A stretch of 64,000 bases of DNA. It comes from JABDMH01 sp965223025. GTDB taxonomy: Bacteria > Bacteroidota > Bacteroidia > Chitinophagales > Saprospiraceae. Positions 56,401 through 64,000 of this stretch are shown here, in pieces (within the stretch, counting starts at the first letter, position 1; each line of letters starts with the position of its first letter). Made by a program: the position numbers and the translations under genes. A model generated the notes under the pieces. The model made no database searches. It saw only the letters and a program-made list of their open reading frames with translations, and was not told the origin of the DNA. The stretch is taken from the NCBI GenBank assembly GCA_965223025.1, contig CBDCVP010000007.1:325546-389545 (forward strand), given 5' to 3'.

Positions 56401-56676
56401 GATCAAGCCATGCATGGCAATAAAGCCAAGACAGAAGTCGGCCAACATACTGATCCGACACCTGGCAGTAGAGCTCAGCAAGGTTTTGGTGCCCTGCGTA
56501 CAACCTATGGTCCGACACCTGCTCATCAAGCACAGTTGGCAATAGGCCAAAAGCAACTAAACCACATCAAAGCACAACTTAAACCATTGGTCGATGAGGT
56601 GATTCCTGCTTTAGAAGTGTCCCTGAGAGCTGCTGGGGCTCCATGGATAGAAGGTCAGGGACTAATGATCGAATGA
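53440..56676 (+). CDS. Large secreted BNR/VPS10-like beta-propeller protein
   Basis: A 1078-residue protein with a Sec leader (MRSYLLVFCAYLILPG, cleavage near VWSQ). Residues about 30-740 consist of many BNR/Asp-box repeats, for example GGVWKTTNAGVTWIPIF, GIYRSTDDGAHWSNMG, GLYKSTDGGKNWARTLG and GGIFMSTNRGASWQKQ, forming one or two propellers of the sortilin/VPS10 type. Then comes a short beta domain (GKYTATLFKKIDGI, near 880) and a helical tail. Proteins of this type are common in Bacteroidota and often listed as glycosyl hydrolases, but no catalytic residues are evident. There is no T9SS sorting domain. Confidence 0.88.
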   Translation: MRSYLLVFCAYLILPGHLVWSQKEVDSLFTEKTFAGLSMRSIGPAFASGRIADIAIHPEDDNIWYVAVGSGGVWKTTNAGVTWIPIFDKQASYSTGCITIDPNNPHTIWVGTGENVGGRHVGFGDGIYRSTDDGAHWSNMGLKTSEHISKIIIHPSNADIIWVAVQGPLWNKGGERGLYKSTDGGKNWARTLGDEAWVGVTDLIMDPRDPNRLYAATWQRHRNVAAYMGGGPGSGLHLSEDGGETWVPLTTGIPKSNLGKIGLAISPQNPDVIYAAIELDRRKGGIFMSTNRGASWQKQSNAVSGATGPHYYQELYASPHQEGRLYLMDVRVQVSEDHGKTFRRLSENKKHSDNHALAFRQDDPDYLLIGTDAGIYESFDLAKNWRFIDNLPLTQYYKVAVDDAAPFYFVYGGTQDNGSHGGPSRTDNVHGIRNADWFKTLGADGHQSATEPGNPNLIYGEYQEGVLHRIDRITGEQVRIQPQPGEGDPYERYNWDAPILVSPHHPTRLYFASQRIWRSDDRGDSWKPISGDLTRNQERLALPIMDQVQSWDNAWDLVAMSNYNTITSISESPKQEGLIYAGTDDGFIQVTADGGTNWQKIELGSIKGLPATAFVNHIQTDLFDAKTVYAVLDNHKYGDFKPYLIKSTNQGRSWSKMTGDLPDRTLLWRIVQDHINPDLFFVATEYGIYFTLDGGTQWTKLTGGVPTISFRDLTIQRREDDLVGASFGRGFYILDNIDPIRQTTPKILRQEAHLFPIKNAWWYVPRTVVGDVGASGYAAKNPPFGAVFTYYLSQGLPTLKSLRQDAEKKNKEEIGFPGWDALEEERQQEKPAIFLVIKDRKGKMINRVSGKSTKGFHRVSWNLRYASKNGIALGKAGSQDGFLAPPGKYTATLFKKIDGIISELSGPQSFEVIPLRDGALPRIAQEKTAAFRVEVESFQQDLTASNLVLQRSLKKLAAMQTAMGRSTVRDASIDQRIHEIKEQLLDLDQAMHGNKAKTEVGQHTDPTPGSRAQQGFGALRTTYGPTPAHQAQLAIGQKQLNHIKAQLKPLVDEVIPALEVSLRAAGAPWIEGQGLMIE

Positions 56677-56724
56677 TGTCTGAGACATACGCCAAATCAA
56701 AAATGATCCGACCTACGACTGACC

Positions 56725-57030
56725 ATGCTTTCATCGATCATGCTTGTTATTGGCAGCCATATAAAAAGGAAGTTTAACGGTAGCTGGATATTAGTTCATT
56801 ACAAAAGTGATAATGTCGATCGTTATGTGCCAGCTGTAGTAAATAATGATCATGAAATTTGGGAGGTTGGGAATTTTTGTTATCGGTACTATTTTGCAAA
56901 AAATAGAATGAAGGGAATTGGATTTTCAACCTTTTATAAACTTGAGGTTGATCGTGCTATTTGGAAGCCTAAACTAAAAGATATTAATATCCCAGTAGAA
57001 AATATCGTATTTATAGAACAAGAAATTTAG
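56725..57030 (+). CDS. Small AT-rich orphan gene of unknown function
   Basis: A 101-residue predicted protein rich in Ile, Lys, Asn and Tyr, with no recognised family. It begins LSSIMLVIGSHIKRKFNG and contains WILVHYKSDNVDRY and EIWEVGNFCYRYYFAKNRM. Base composition is visibly more AT-rich than the genes on both sides, suggesting transfer. A second small gene begins 2 bp after its stop. The open frame has no strong coding evidence beyond its length and the tandem arrangement. Confidence 0.45.
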   Translation: MLSSIMLVIGSHIKRKFNGSWILVHYKSDNVDRYVPAVVNNDHEIWEVGNFCYRYYFAKNRMKGIGFSTFYKLEVDRAIWKPKLKDINIPVENIVFIEQEI

Positions 57031-57032
57031 CT

Positions 57033-57326
57033 ATGCATGGTTTAGTGTCTTTGTTGCTGTGTGGAGTTATTATTACTTCTTCGGATCCCCTGAAGAAAGA
57101 AATACTTATGACTTTTGCAGGATTACCTGTTGATAAGGGAGTGAGAGCAATTATTGAGGAAAGCTCATTGGAGTTTGATCAGTGGAAAACACAGATAACG
57201 CTCACTGATGGCAATAATACAGAAACATGGCAAGCGAAACTACCTGAATACAGGTATCTTATTATTTGTAATATGGCTTCCACGTGGTTATGTGAAAATC
57301 CACCCTTGATTGAGAAAGGAATTTAA
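57033..57326 (+). CDS. Second small AT-rich orphan gene, leader-like N-terminus
   Basis: A 97-residue predicted protein starting MHGLVSLLLCGVIITSS, which could be a Sec leader, followed by KGVRAIIEESSLEFDQWKT and ITLTDGNNTETWQAKL. No family is recognised. It directly follows the first orphan gene, as in a two-gene unit, and its 3' end overlaps the convergent mannosyltransferase gene by 39 bp. That overlap lowers confidence that the last third is real. Confidence 0.4.
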   Translation: MHGLVSLLLCGVIITSSDPLKKEILMTFAGLPVDKGVRAIIEESSLEFDQWKTQITLTDGNNTETWQAKLPEYRYLIICNMASTWLCENPPLIEKGI

Positions 57327-58721
57327 TAGATATGTGCTCCAAAAATAACTGCCAACCAGCAGTAGAATTGCAAAGAAAACTTGGACACCAAAGGTAAGAG
57401 ATTTCCTCACGAGTAAGAACAAGGTTGAAAGAGCGCACAAATAGAGACCAGCGAACCGAAACTGCATTTTATCTCCACCTGCAGGCACACAATAAAGGAA
57501 TATGGAAAGTAGGAGCCCGCAAGCTATAAATACTGATAAGGCAGGTACAACCGTGGAAATATCGAGTCGGACTAGCAATATTAGCATGGCAATATAAAAG
57601 AAGGGCGAGCACAATGAAAATCTGTAAAAACTATGAAGATTTCCTCCGGAGGTGAGCAACGTAAAAACGAAGACACCAACCAAATAGGTCACACTAGCTA
57701 GCAACAGCATCTCCTTTCGAAATTCCAGAGATCCATCGACCTGTTGGCGTGCCACGGCTTTCTTATGATATGACACGAGATAAACAAGGTATAACAAGGC
57801 TGGTAGACTAATGAAGAAGATTGTGAAGGTCGATAGACCGAAGCTCTCAACCGACCAGTCACCGATCTCACCGAAGGAACGTAGCCCTATGTTCCACTTT
57901 TCATGAGCACGGTAGAAGGCAGACCAACTTTTGGTATAGATGAACTGCACAAAGAACACTACAAAATATCCAAGTAAAAAGGGAAAGACCGAATAAAATA
58001 AATGAGCAAGAGATTGGCGAGTACTAGTTGGGTGATATCTAAAATGAAAATACTCAACCATGGGTATTGCTATGACAACGAATATAGTTGCAGGTCGAAC
58101 CATCGCCATTAAAAGACCACCGACCAAGTAGATCCAGTATCGTTCTTTTATAAATCCATACGCTGTCATCACCCCGGTTATCAGGAAGAGTGATTCGGAA
58201 TAGGGTATATAGTATATAATGGTCGAAGGCAATGTGAAGATAATCATGGATACTATAAGCTGATCAAAGAGAGTAGCTCGATAAAATAGTAGTATGAGCA
58301 CAGTAATCGATACTACGAACATGCCATAGTTGATCAGCGAAATTCCAATTGATGATGTACCGGATAACTTCCAGAGAAATGGAAAAAGGGGAAAAAACGC
58401 AGCTCGTACGTTTCCATGGCACTCCATGGTAGGCTGATACATGTGGTCACGAAGACAGCTATAGATGGCTGCATCCCACGTATTGAACTTATGATCATCT
58501 ACGTCTGTGAAAGGTTTGGGCACCATAGCTATACCGTTTTGAGCATTGCGTTCGTAGTTGAGTGAGATTTTTCCCAGTGTAGATTGGTAAGCCTGGTCGT
58601 TTTGAAGCAAACGAAAAGTGCCCGCAAAGAATAATAGGTTGATGAGTCCTAGCAGCAGCATATAGGTGAACGCCTTCTTGAAATTTTCTTCCTCAGACTC
58701 TAGATTCTGTGATTTCTGCAC
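57288..58721 (-). CDS. PIG-V-like membrane mannosyltransferase
   Basis: A 477-residue membrane protein with roughly 11 hydrophobic segments. The first extracytoplasmic region has the dolichyl- or polyprenyl-phosphate-sugar transferase-type TWDAAIYSCLRDHMY with a conserved Asp, followed by AAFFPLFPFLWK and PYSESLFLITGVMTAYG, the pattern of the PIG-V/GPI mannosyltransferase 2 family. Bacterial members transfer mannose from a polyprenyl carrier to glycans or proteins; the acceptor here is unknown. The gene stands alone, and its 3' end overlaps the small orphan gene. Confidence 0.75.
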   Translation of the reverse strand: MQKSQNLESEEENFKKAFTYMLLLGLINLLFFAGTFRLLQNDQAYQSTLGKISLNYERNAQNGIAMVPKPFTDVDDHKFNTWDAAIYSCLRDHMYQPTMECHGNVRAAFFPLFPFLWKLSGTSSIGISLINYGMFVVSITVLILLFYRATLFDQLIVSMIIFTLPSTIIYYIPYSESLFLITGVMTAYGFIKERYWIYLVGGLLMAMVRPATIFVVIAIPMVEYFHFRYHPTSTRQSLAHLFYSVFPFLLGYFVVFFVQFIYTKSWSAFYRAHEKWNIGLRSFGEIGDWSVESFGLSTFTIFFISLPALLYLVYLVSYHKKAVARQQVDGSLEFRKEMLLLASVTYLVGVFVFTLLTSGGNLHSFYRFSLCSPFFYIAMLILLVRLDISTVVPALSVFIACGLLLSIFLYCVPAGGDKMQFRFAGLYLCALSTLFLLVRKSLTFGVQVFFAILLLVGSYFWSTYLLNSFLNQGWIFT

Positions 58722-59236
58722 ACTCCAAGATAACTGCTAACAGAGTAAAAGACAATATAGATGCAAAAATTGTGAAAGATGCCACATGAGCCCATGACAT
58801 CTGATCATCAAAATAGTGGAAAGGGATTTGGCACCTGTCAGATGATGGGGATGGATGTGAGGAGGTCTTCTCTAAAGAAGAAGATCAATTGCGTGCCTAG
58901 GGAGTGAAGGAAAATATGGAAACAATCTAGATAAGGTAGCAATTTGAAGAGAGGAGGAGAAGGCATGTACGAATACATAGTGTAAGCTGTGTTATATTAC
59001 AACTAATTTACAGCATTTATATTGTTGACGTACAGTGAATAAAACTTTAACAACATCTTAATATGTGTGGTGGCCATAAATCATATCGCTTGCTGCACAA
59101 ACATCAATGGTGTAAACACGTAGTACGAACACGATCCCTTCGTGTTTGTAAGTATGAATGTTATTTGTACATTGGACTGACTTGAAGTACTGAGAAGATA
59201 GAGGTATCAGATAGAACCCTGCTAAATCCGATCTAA
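58722..59236. other. Divergent intergenic region upstream of the M43/DUF6443 pair
   Basis: About 515 bp between the mannosyltransferase (minus) and the M43-like gene (plus). No gene was found. It is AT-rich in the middle (about 58980-59060) and contains one clear hairpin, listed separately. It should hold promoters for both flanking genes, but none was identified with confidence. Confidence 0.5.
59124..59150 (+). promoter_or_regulatory. Hairpin in the leader of the M43-like gene
   Basis: TACGAACACG at 59124-59133 pairs with CGTGTTTGTA at 59141-59150 with one mismatch and a 7-nt loop. It lies 86 bp before the ATG at 59237. It could be an RNA element or a repressor site, and its function is not evident. 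Confidence 0.3.
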
Positions 59237-60607
59237 ATGAGGAGTTTGACTCCATGGCTCATTTTATGCATCAGTATGATGCTGATAGCGCAGAGCTATG
59301 CAAATGTATATGGTGCTGATCCGGAGCCTATTTTAATCTGTGAGGATGATGAGCTGATGCGCTGGTGGAATACGGCAGAGTACGCTATGGATATTGACAC
59401 GCCACCACCGGAGCGACGACTATATCGGCAACTGAAGACCAATGAATACATGTACACCAAGCGTGTACGAGAGTCAAACAATAAAAAACCTCAGGCGGAT
59501 CTTGAGCGATGGATCAACCACATGGCCATTAGAAAACCTCAGAAGGAGGAGGTAACCATACCCATAGTCTTTCATGTGCTGCATAGCAATGACAAATCCC
59601 GCATCACAGAGGAACAGATCCTTAGCCAGATCGAAGTATTGAATCAAGATTTTTCCAGCCATCGCACCGAGCTGAGCCATCCATCGGTGGTCAGGGAAAG
59701 ATTTTTCGACAGGGTAGGGTATGCCAACATCCGTTTTTGTGTGGCTATGACTGAAAGAGGCTCGAAGGGCATCACCTACCAGGAGGTAAAAGAGGGCAAC
59801 TGGACCTACGATGATCGCATCAAAAGCGGCGGTACTGGAGGCGCTGATCCTTGGGATGCCAGCAGGTATCTGAATGTGTGGATCGGCACCCTGGCTGATA
59901 GTGTGAGTGGCTATGCACAAATGCCTGGCCATGCTAAAGCTACAGATGGCATAGTGATCGATCACCGGTACTTTGGCACCACGGGCACCGCTACCTATCC
60001 CTATGATGGTGGCAGGACACTAACCCACTTGGTAGCCAACTATCTGGGTGTGTATCCGCTTTGGGGGTTAGTGCGATGTGCCGATGACAAGGTGCGTGAT
60101 ACTCCGGTGCATAATGGGCCCAATTTTGGCTGTCCAGGAGGCAACCATGTGAGTGTCTGTACCGATCAGCCAGTAGAGATGCTGCCCAATTTCATGGACA
60201 ACACCGATGACCGCTGCATGTCCTTTTTTACTGCGGGTCAGATCAGCCGCATGTATGCTGTGGTTGCTAAAGACGGGCCTCGAGGTGAACTCAGCAGATC
60301 TGGATCCAGCTTGTGTGATCAGGACACTGAACCAGATAGTCTTGATGGAAAAGATCTTGAGATACCCACTGTGAGCATCTTTCAAGAATCCAGCAAACGT
60401 ATCCTAGTAGTGGAGAGCAAGTATCTCTCTCAAAAGGAAGTGCACGTCGACATATTAAATCATCAGGGTGAAAGTGTCATCCGCAAGAAGACTTTGGCAG
60501 CTAACACTTCCACCCAATTCGATTTTTCCAAGCATTATCCGGGAGCTTACTATCTGAAATATTCGCTGGCTACTCAAACCCATCTAAAAAAAGTAATCCT
60601 GCGATGA
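59237..60607 (+). CDS. M43 (pappalysin-type) pseudopeptidase with T9SS-type C-terminus
   Basis: A 456-residue exported protein with a Sec leader (MRSLTPWLILCISMML). The fold is that of M43 metallopeptidases: TIPIVFHVLHSNDKSRITE near 107, YLNVWIGTLADSVSGYAQMP, GIVIDHRYFGT and the Met-turn region NFMDNTDDRCMSFFTAG (Met320). The zinc motif, normally HExxHxxGxxH, reads His264-Leu-Val-Ala-Asn268-Tyr-Leu-Gly-Val-Tyr-Pro274: the catalytic Glu and two His ligands are all replaced. The C-terminal 75 residues (VHVDILNHQGESVIR, PGAYYLKYSL) resemble a T9SS sorting domain, but the usual PNP start is missing. The stop overlaps the next gene by 4 bp. It is likely a catalytically dead binding protein. Confidence 0.8.
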   Translation: MRSLTPWLILCISMMLIAQSYANVYGADPEPILICEDDELMRWWNTAEYAMDIDTPPPERRLYRQLKTNEYMYTKRVRESNNKKPQADLERWINHMAIRKPQKEEVTIPIVFHVLHSNDKSRITEEQILSQIEVLNQDFSSHRTELSHPSVVRERFFDRVGYANIRFCVAMTERGSKGITYQEVKEGNWTYDDRIKSGGTGGADPWDASRYLNVWIGTLADSVSGYAQMPGHAKATDGIVIDHRYFGTTGTATYPYDGGRTLTHLVANYLGVYPLWGLVRCADDKVRDTPVHNGPNFGCPGGNHVSVCTDQPVEMLPNFMDNTDDRCMSFFTAGQISRMYAVVAKDGPRGELSRSGSSLCDQDTEPDSLDGKDLEIPTVSIFQESSKRILVVESKYLSQKEVHVDILNHQGESVIRKKTLAANTSTQFDFSKHYPGAYYLKYSLATQTHLKKVILR

Positions 60608-63600
60608 AAAGACTGCACCTATACCTACTGCTTTGTGGTGTGCTATCTCATGGTATTTATGCTCAGAATCACAACGCTGCTACCAGCCTTGGTAGTGCGG
60701 CCAGGTTTGCCGACATCCCGGTCAATTATAACAAAGGCCTGACCAACATCCCTATTCTCCTGGAGACCATTGGCGAAGGACCTCTGAGCATACCGCTTGG
60801 TTTGCAGTACCATTCAGCAGGTAGTAAAGTAATAGAGATCGCAGGAGCTGAAGGTCTGGGGTGGCAATGTACAGCCTTGGGGGCTGTACTGCGCACGGCT
60901 GCTTTGGGATTGCCAGATGAAGAAAGAGTGTTTGATCAGGATCTCAATCGAAAAGGGTATATATACTATGGTCAAACACTCGATTTTTTTTATGATCGTT
61001 CAAATGTAGCGGATCTTAAAACGGATGGCCAGCCTGATCTTTTCACTTTTTTTACACCGGATGGTCTGGCTGGCAAATTTGTATTTACAGGAGGGGATAT
61101 CGACAATGGTATCGCATCAGATATAGTAACGATCCCCGAATCCGATGTGAGTATTGAGATGGTAGATGGAGGTTGTGGGGGAGGATATTGTAAGATCAAT
61201 GGATTTGTCATTACAGCCTCCAATGGACTCCGTTATTCCTTTGGAAAATACAATTCTAGTGCCTCTTTTGACGTAGAGCGTACCGTGGATCTTTCTATAC
61301 CGCTACAAGAGGCTTTTCGCGACTTACATACAGGCTGGTATCTCGCCAAGATCGAGACCCATGACGGGAGGAATAGCATCGACTTTGAATATGAGACCAG
61401 CAATTACCTTTATCGCACCTTGATGCCATGCAGTCAGAAAATCACCTGGGATCCGGGCAACAGTCCAAACTATGTGGTCCAATGCCCGGATGTCAATGGC
61501 AACACTTGGATAAATAAATTATCAGGGACGGAGATCATATACAAGACCATGCAGGTCTATAGTAAAGTCTTGAGCAAAATCACCACTAGAACGGAGGAGG
61601 TCACTTTCAGTCATGCCCCAAGACTGGATGTCCAGCCTGTGGGTGCACAAAATGATAGTAAGTACATCACTGGTTTCACCGTTGACTACGGGAGTGAAAA
61701 ATGTGTCAAATACGAATATGTCCAATCATACTTCACCGACGGATCTGGCCTGTCTGACCCCTTTCTCAAACGCTTAAAATTAGATAAAGTACGTCGGAGG
61801 TCCTGCGATGGACAAGTAGCGGATCCATACCACGAATTTACCTACTACAAGCCCAATGAACTGCCTCATCGACTTAGTAAAGCTCAGGATCACTGGGGTT
61901 TTGCCAACGGGCAGACCGGCAATGACGACGAACCTACCATGATCCATGCTGGCATTCATCGCACCAATGATGGCTTATATGACCTTTCCTACGGACATGC
62001 CAATCGCTCTACTTCCTTTGAACATACCCGGCGAGGTGTCTTGGAACAAGTCAAGTACCCTGAAGGTGGGACCACCACGTTAACGCATGAAATAAATCGA
62101 GCTATCGACCAGAATGCTCCAGGAGCTAAAACGCCCATTGGTTTTTTCGAAGCCGGCGCGGATAGTGTTAATTGTACTCCTGCCAGCACCACCGGGCAGT
62201 GGGACGTAGTACTTACCCAGCAGAAGATAGATAACGGTTTCTATGCCTTGGGAATCTCCGAGCACTTTGGTACCTGTAGTCCAGCATTGACTTCTGTACA
62301 ACTGACCATTCAACAGGGAGGAAACAATTTGGAGACCACCAGTTTTGATAATGACATTCCTGTAGAATTGACCGCCTACCCACTAGATAATGTACCAGGT
62401 CTAATGCCGGGCACCGTACGGTTTATATTGACGGTCAATAATCAAGGAAGAGGCTACGCCGATGTCCACTATTATCCCACTACAGTTGCTGAGATAGACG
62501 TGGGAGGGCTTCGCATCAAACAACTCAAATCCTTTGACGGCCAGCATCACAGTCGTGATATTATTCGCAACTTCAGCTACACTGCCGGAAATTACATCGG
62601 CCGGCCTCATTATGCTACTGAATTGTTCAATGATTCACCTACCATCGATTATCTCGTAGTGGCAGAGCCCTTTAGCCTGAGTCCTCTACAATCGGTGGAG
62701 GGCTATCACATCGGATATGAAGAAGTCCAGGAAGAGCAAAATGGCAATGGAAAAAGTGTGTATTTATTTCAGCAATCTGAAGATTTCACCCATGTTTACA
62801 ATGAATATCCACCCTTTCCAGCTCAACCAAGAATATTGAACGGAGCATTGCTGTACGAAGGACAGTTTGAGGGAGCCACCGAATTGTCGCTGAAGGACTT
62901 CACCCATCTGGACGAAGAGTATTACTCACTCCCCAATTTGTGCATTACAGCTAAAAATGTTACCGATGTGTCCATATTCACTAGCTCAAAGACACGCTAT
63001 TTGAGAAATCGAAGGCCGGTAAGAAATGAAACCGAACGTGGGGGTATCGATGGTGTGATTACAGAAAGGTACATGAAATTTGATGATGCATTGCAGTTGG
63101 GTCCTACGTCGGTTAGTTATGTGAACAGCGATGGCCAAGTATTTACGGACTCTATCACTTACCTATCCACCTATGATGGAGATCCTGCCTTAGAAACGGA
63201 ATTTGATGAAGATCATCGGCATATGTTTGGTATACCGTATAAAAAGCAGACCTACATCAGTGATGATCCTACCACACCGATCGACGGCAGCGAAACGGTA
63301 TATTCCTTCTTCAGCAACACGTCTGGGACTCCCAGTAGTTCCGGGACTCCGTATCCCTACCTAACAAAACGCTTTGAAAGGACCTGGCTGGCGAATGGAA
63401 ACCTAGGAACGGGTGCCTGGCGCACCTTGAGTACCAATAAGGAATACAACACTACTATTGGAATGCTCGAGCGTTGGCAAGATGATGGCTGGGACGACCG
63501 AACATTAAGCTACGACGTCTATGGCAATGTGCTGAGCACGACCTATAATGGATTTACGAGCACTAATACCTACTACCCAGGCTCAAGCTTGCTCAAGGTA

Positions 63601-64000
63601 ACAACCGCGATTGATGGTCAGCAGACACGGCGAGCATACGACAAACTGTTAAGGATCGATTCGATCATAGATCTGTGCAAAAACATTGTCACCACCAACC
63701 AATACATTTTCGGGGATGCGGCTAATAAGGGTCTCAATAAGATCATCACCAAGACTGATTATCCACTAGTGTCGGGCAGCAATGTAGACATCATCGAAGA
63801 TGTCACTTATATCGATGGGTTGGGTCGCAGCGTTCAAACGGTGAGCAAGAATCAGAGTCCAGCTGGCAATTATGATATCATCCTGGCCTCTTCATTTGAT
63901 AACCAAGGCAGGGTAGATAGCATTTTCGAAGCCTATGAGTCTGTTCTAAACAATAATGGAAAATATGTGGATGTGCCCACTACCCACGATGTGACCGTGC
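60604..64000 (+). CDS. DUF6443/YD-repeat (RHS-like) giant secreted protein, 3' truncated by window edge
   Basis: An uninterrupted frame runs from the ATG at 60604 to the end of the window, about 1132 codons, with no stop, so the gene continues beyond it. A Sec leader (MKRLHLYLLLCGVLSHGIYA) is followed by the conserved N-terminal region of YD-repeat proteins: GPLSIPLGLQYHSAGSKV, AGAEGLGWQ and, near the window end, VTYIDGLGRSVQTVSKNQSP, the start of DUF6443. Proteins of this class usually continue with YD/RHS repeats and a variable toxin or binding domain at the C-terminus; that part is outside the window. The ATG overlaps the M43-like stop (ATGA), so the two are cotranslated. Confidence 0.88.
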   Translation, partial: MKRLHLYLLLCGVLSHGIYAQNHNAATSLGSAARFADIPVNYNKGLTNIPILLETIGEGPLSIPLGLQYHSAGSKVIEIAGAEGLGWQCTALGAVLRTAALGLPDEERVFDQDLNRKGYIYYGQTLDFFYDRSNVADLKTDGQPDLFTFFTPDGLAGKFVFTGGDIDNGIASDIVTIPESDVSIEMVDGGCGGGYCKINGFVITASNGLRYSFGKYNSSASFDVERTVDLSIPLQEAFRDLHTGWYLAKIETHDGRNSIDFEYETSNYLYRTLMPCSQKITWDPGNSPNYVVQCPDVNGNTWINKLSGTEIIYKTMQVYSKVLSKITTRTEEVTFSHAPRLDVQPVGAQNDSKYITGFTVDYGSEKCVKYEYVQSYFTDGSGLSDPFLKRLKLDKVRRRSCDGQVADPYHEFTYYKPNELPHRLSKAQDHWGFANGQTGNDDEPTMIHAGIHRTNDGLYDLSYGHANRSTSFEHTRRGVLEQVKYPEGGTTTLTHEINRAIDQNAPGAKTPIGFFEAGADSVNCTPASTTGQWDVVLTQQKIDNGFYALGISEHFGTCSPALTSVQLTIQQGGNNLETTSFDNDIPVELTAYPLDNVPGLMPGTVRFILTVNNQGRGYADVHYYPTTVAEIDVGGLRIKQLKSFDGQHHSRDIIRNFSYTAGNYIGRPHYATELFNDSPTIDYLVVAEPFSLSPLQSVEGYHIGYEEVQEEQNGNGKSVYLFQQSEDFTHVYNEYPPFPAQPRILNGALLYEGQFEGATELSLKDFTHLDEEYYSLPNLCITAKNVTDVSIFTSSKTRYLRNRRPVRNETERGGIDGVITERYMKFDDALQLGPTSVSYVNSDGQVFTDSITYLSTYDGDPALETEFDEDHRHMFGIPYKKQTYISDDPTTPIDGSETVYSFFSNTSGTPSSSGTPYPYLTKRFERTWLANGNLGTGAWRTLSTNKEYNTTIGMLERWQDDGWDDRTLSYDVYGNVLSTTYNGFTSTNTYYPGSSLLKVTTAIDGQQTRRAYDKLLRIDSIIDLCKNIVTTNQYIFGDAANKGLNKIITKTDYPLVSGSNVDIIEDVTYIDGLGRSVQTVSKNQSPAGNYDIILASSFDNQGRVDSIFEAYESVLNNNGKYVDVPTTHDVTV

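Noticed and set aside
1..64000. tRNA, rRNA, tmRNA or CRISPR arrays
   Set aside because: No tRNA-like T-arm (GTTCRANNC with cloverleaf), no rRNA-like stretch and no regularly spaced repeats were noticed.

Overview
The window is a stretch of a Bacteroidota chromosome, most likely from a Saprospirales- or Chitinophagales-like environmental bacterium. This rests on type IX secretion (T9SS) C-terminal sorting domains on secreted proteins, a TonB-dependent receptor with a CarboxypepD_reg-like N-terminal domain, many Sec, lipoprotein and Tat-like leaders, almost no Shine-Dalgarno sequences, a partial DUF6443/YD-repeat giant protein, and large PVC-type (propeller + HEAT + cytochrome c) lipoproteins. 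No tRNA, rRNA or CRISPR was seen. The genus cannot be settled from this sequence alone.

Layout. 1-1663: end of a secreted M28 aminopeptidase and a DinB/YfiT-like protein. 1804-7925: hexuronate catabolism operon (uxaC, kdgK, eda and a three-gene TRAP transporter). 8214-9257: an intact IS982-family insertion sequence that ends 4 bp before the start codon of a secreted metallo-beta-lactamase-fold protein. 10590-15703: a small secreted protein, and a TonB receptor coupled to a T9SS-exported alpha/beta hydrolase whose nucleophile serine is replaced. 15825-18167: VOC protein and a DUF5060 glycosidase-like lipoprotein. 18576-20012: DUF1593 protein. 20046-36127: nine minus-strand genes that appear to form a periplasmic sugar-oxidation island: diheme cytochrome c, a short Crp/Fnr regulator, two giant PVC-type dehydrogenase/cytochromes, a dimethylformamidase-like protein, aldose 1-epimerase, a Tat-exported enolase-superfamily enzyme, a cytochrome c-propeller fusion and a Tat-exported TIM-barrel epimerase. 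A divergent Ldh2-type dehydrogenase and a DUF1080 protein lie beside it. 38112-42215: GHL10-type glycosidase-like lipoprotein, MFS transporter, DUF1801 protein and MscS channel. 42350-46854: uronic-acid polysaccharide lyase locus (PL8-like, alginate-lyase-like and a Tat-leader DHDPS-family enzyme). 47105-49516: pxpABC 5-oxoprolinase. 49886-58721: beta-propeller protein, AlkA-type glycosylase, small lipoprotein, 1078-aa BNR-repeat protein, two AT-rich orphan genes and a PIG-V-like mannosyltransferase. 59237-64000: an M43 (pappalysin-type) protein with a destroyed zinc site, translationally coupled to a DUF6443/RHS-like giant protein that runs off the window.

How the genes work together. The dominant theme is the breakdown of uronic-acid and other oxidised glycans. 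Lyases and glycosidase-like lipoproteins would release unsaturated or oxidised sugars outside the cell or in the periplasm. Cytochrome-linked dehydrogenases, an epimerase, an enolase-family dehydratase and a DHDPS-family enzyme with export leaders could process them in the periplasm. The TRAP transporter and uxaC-kdgK-eda would take uronates to pyruvate and glyceraldehyde-3-phosphate. The most unusual items are the concentration of normally cytosolic sugar-acid enzyme folds behind Tat-like leaders, the inactivated M43 protein joined to a YD-repeat protein, and the Ser-to-Asp alpha/beta hydrolase.
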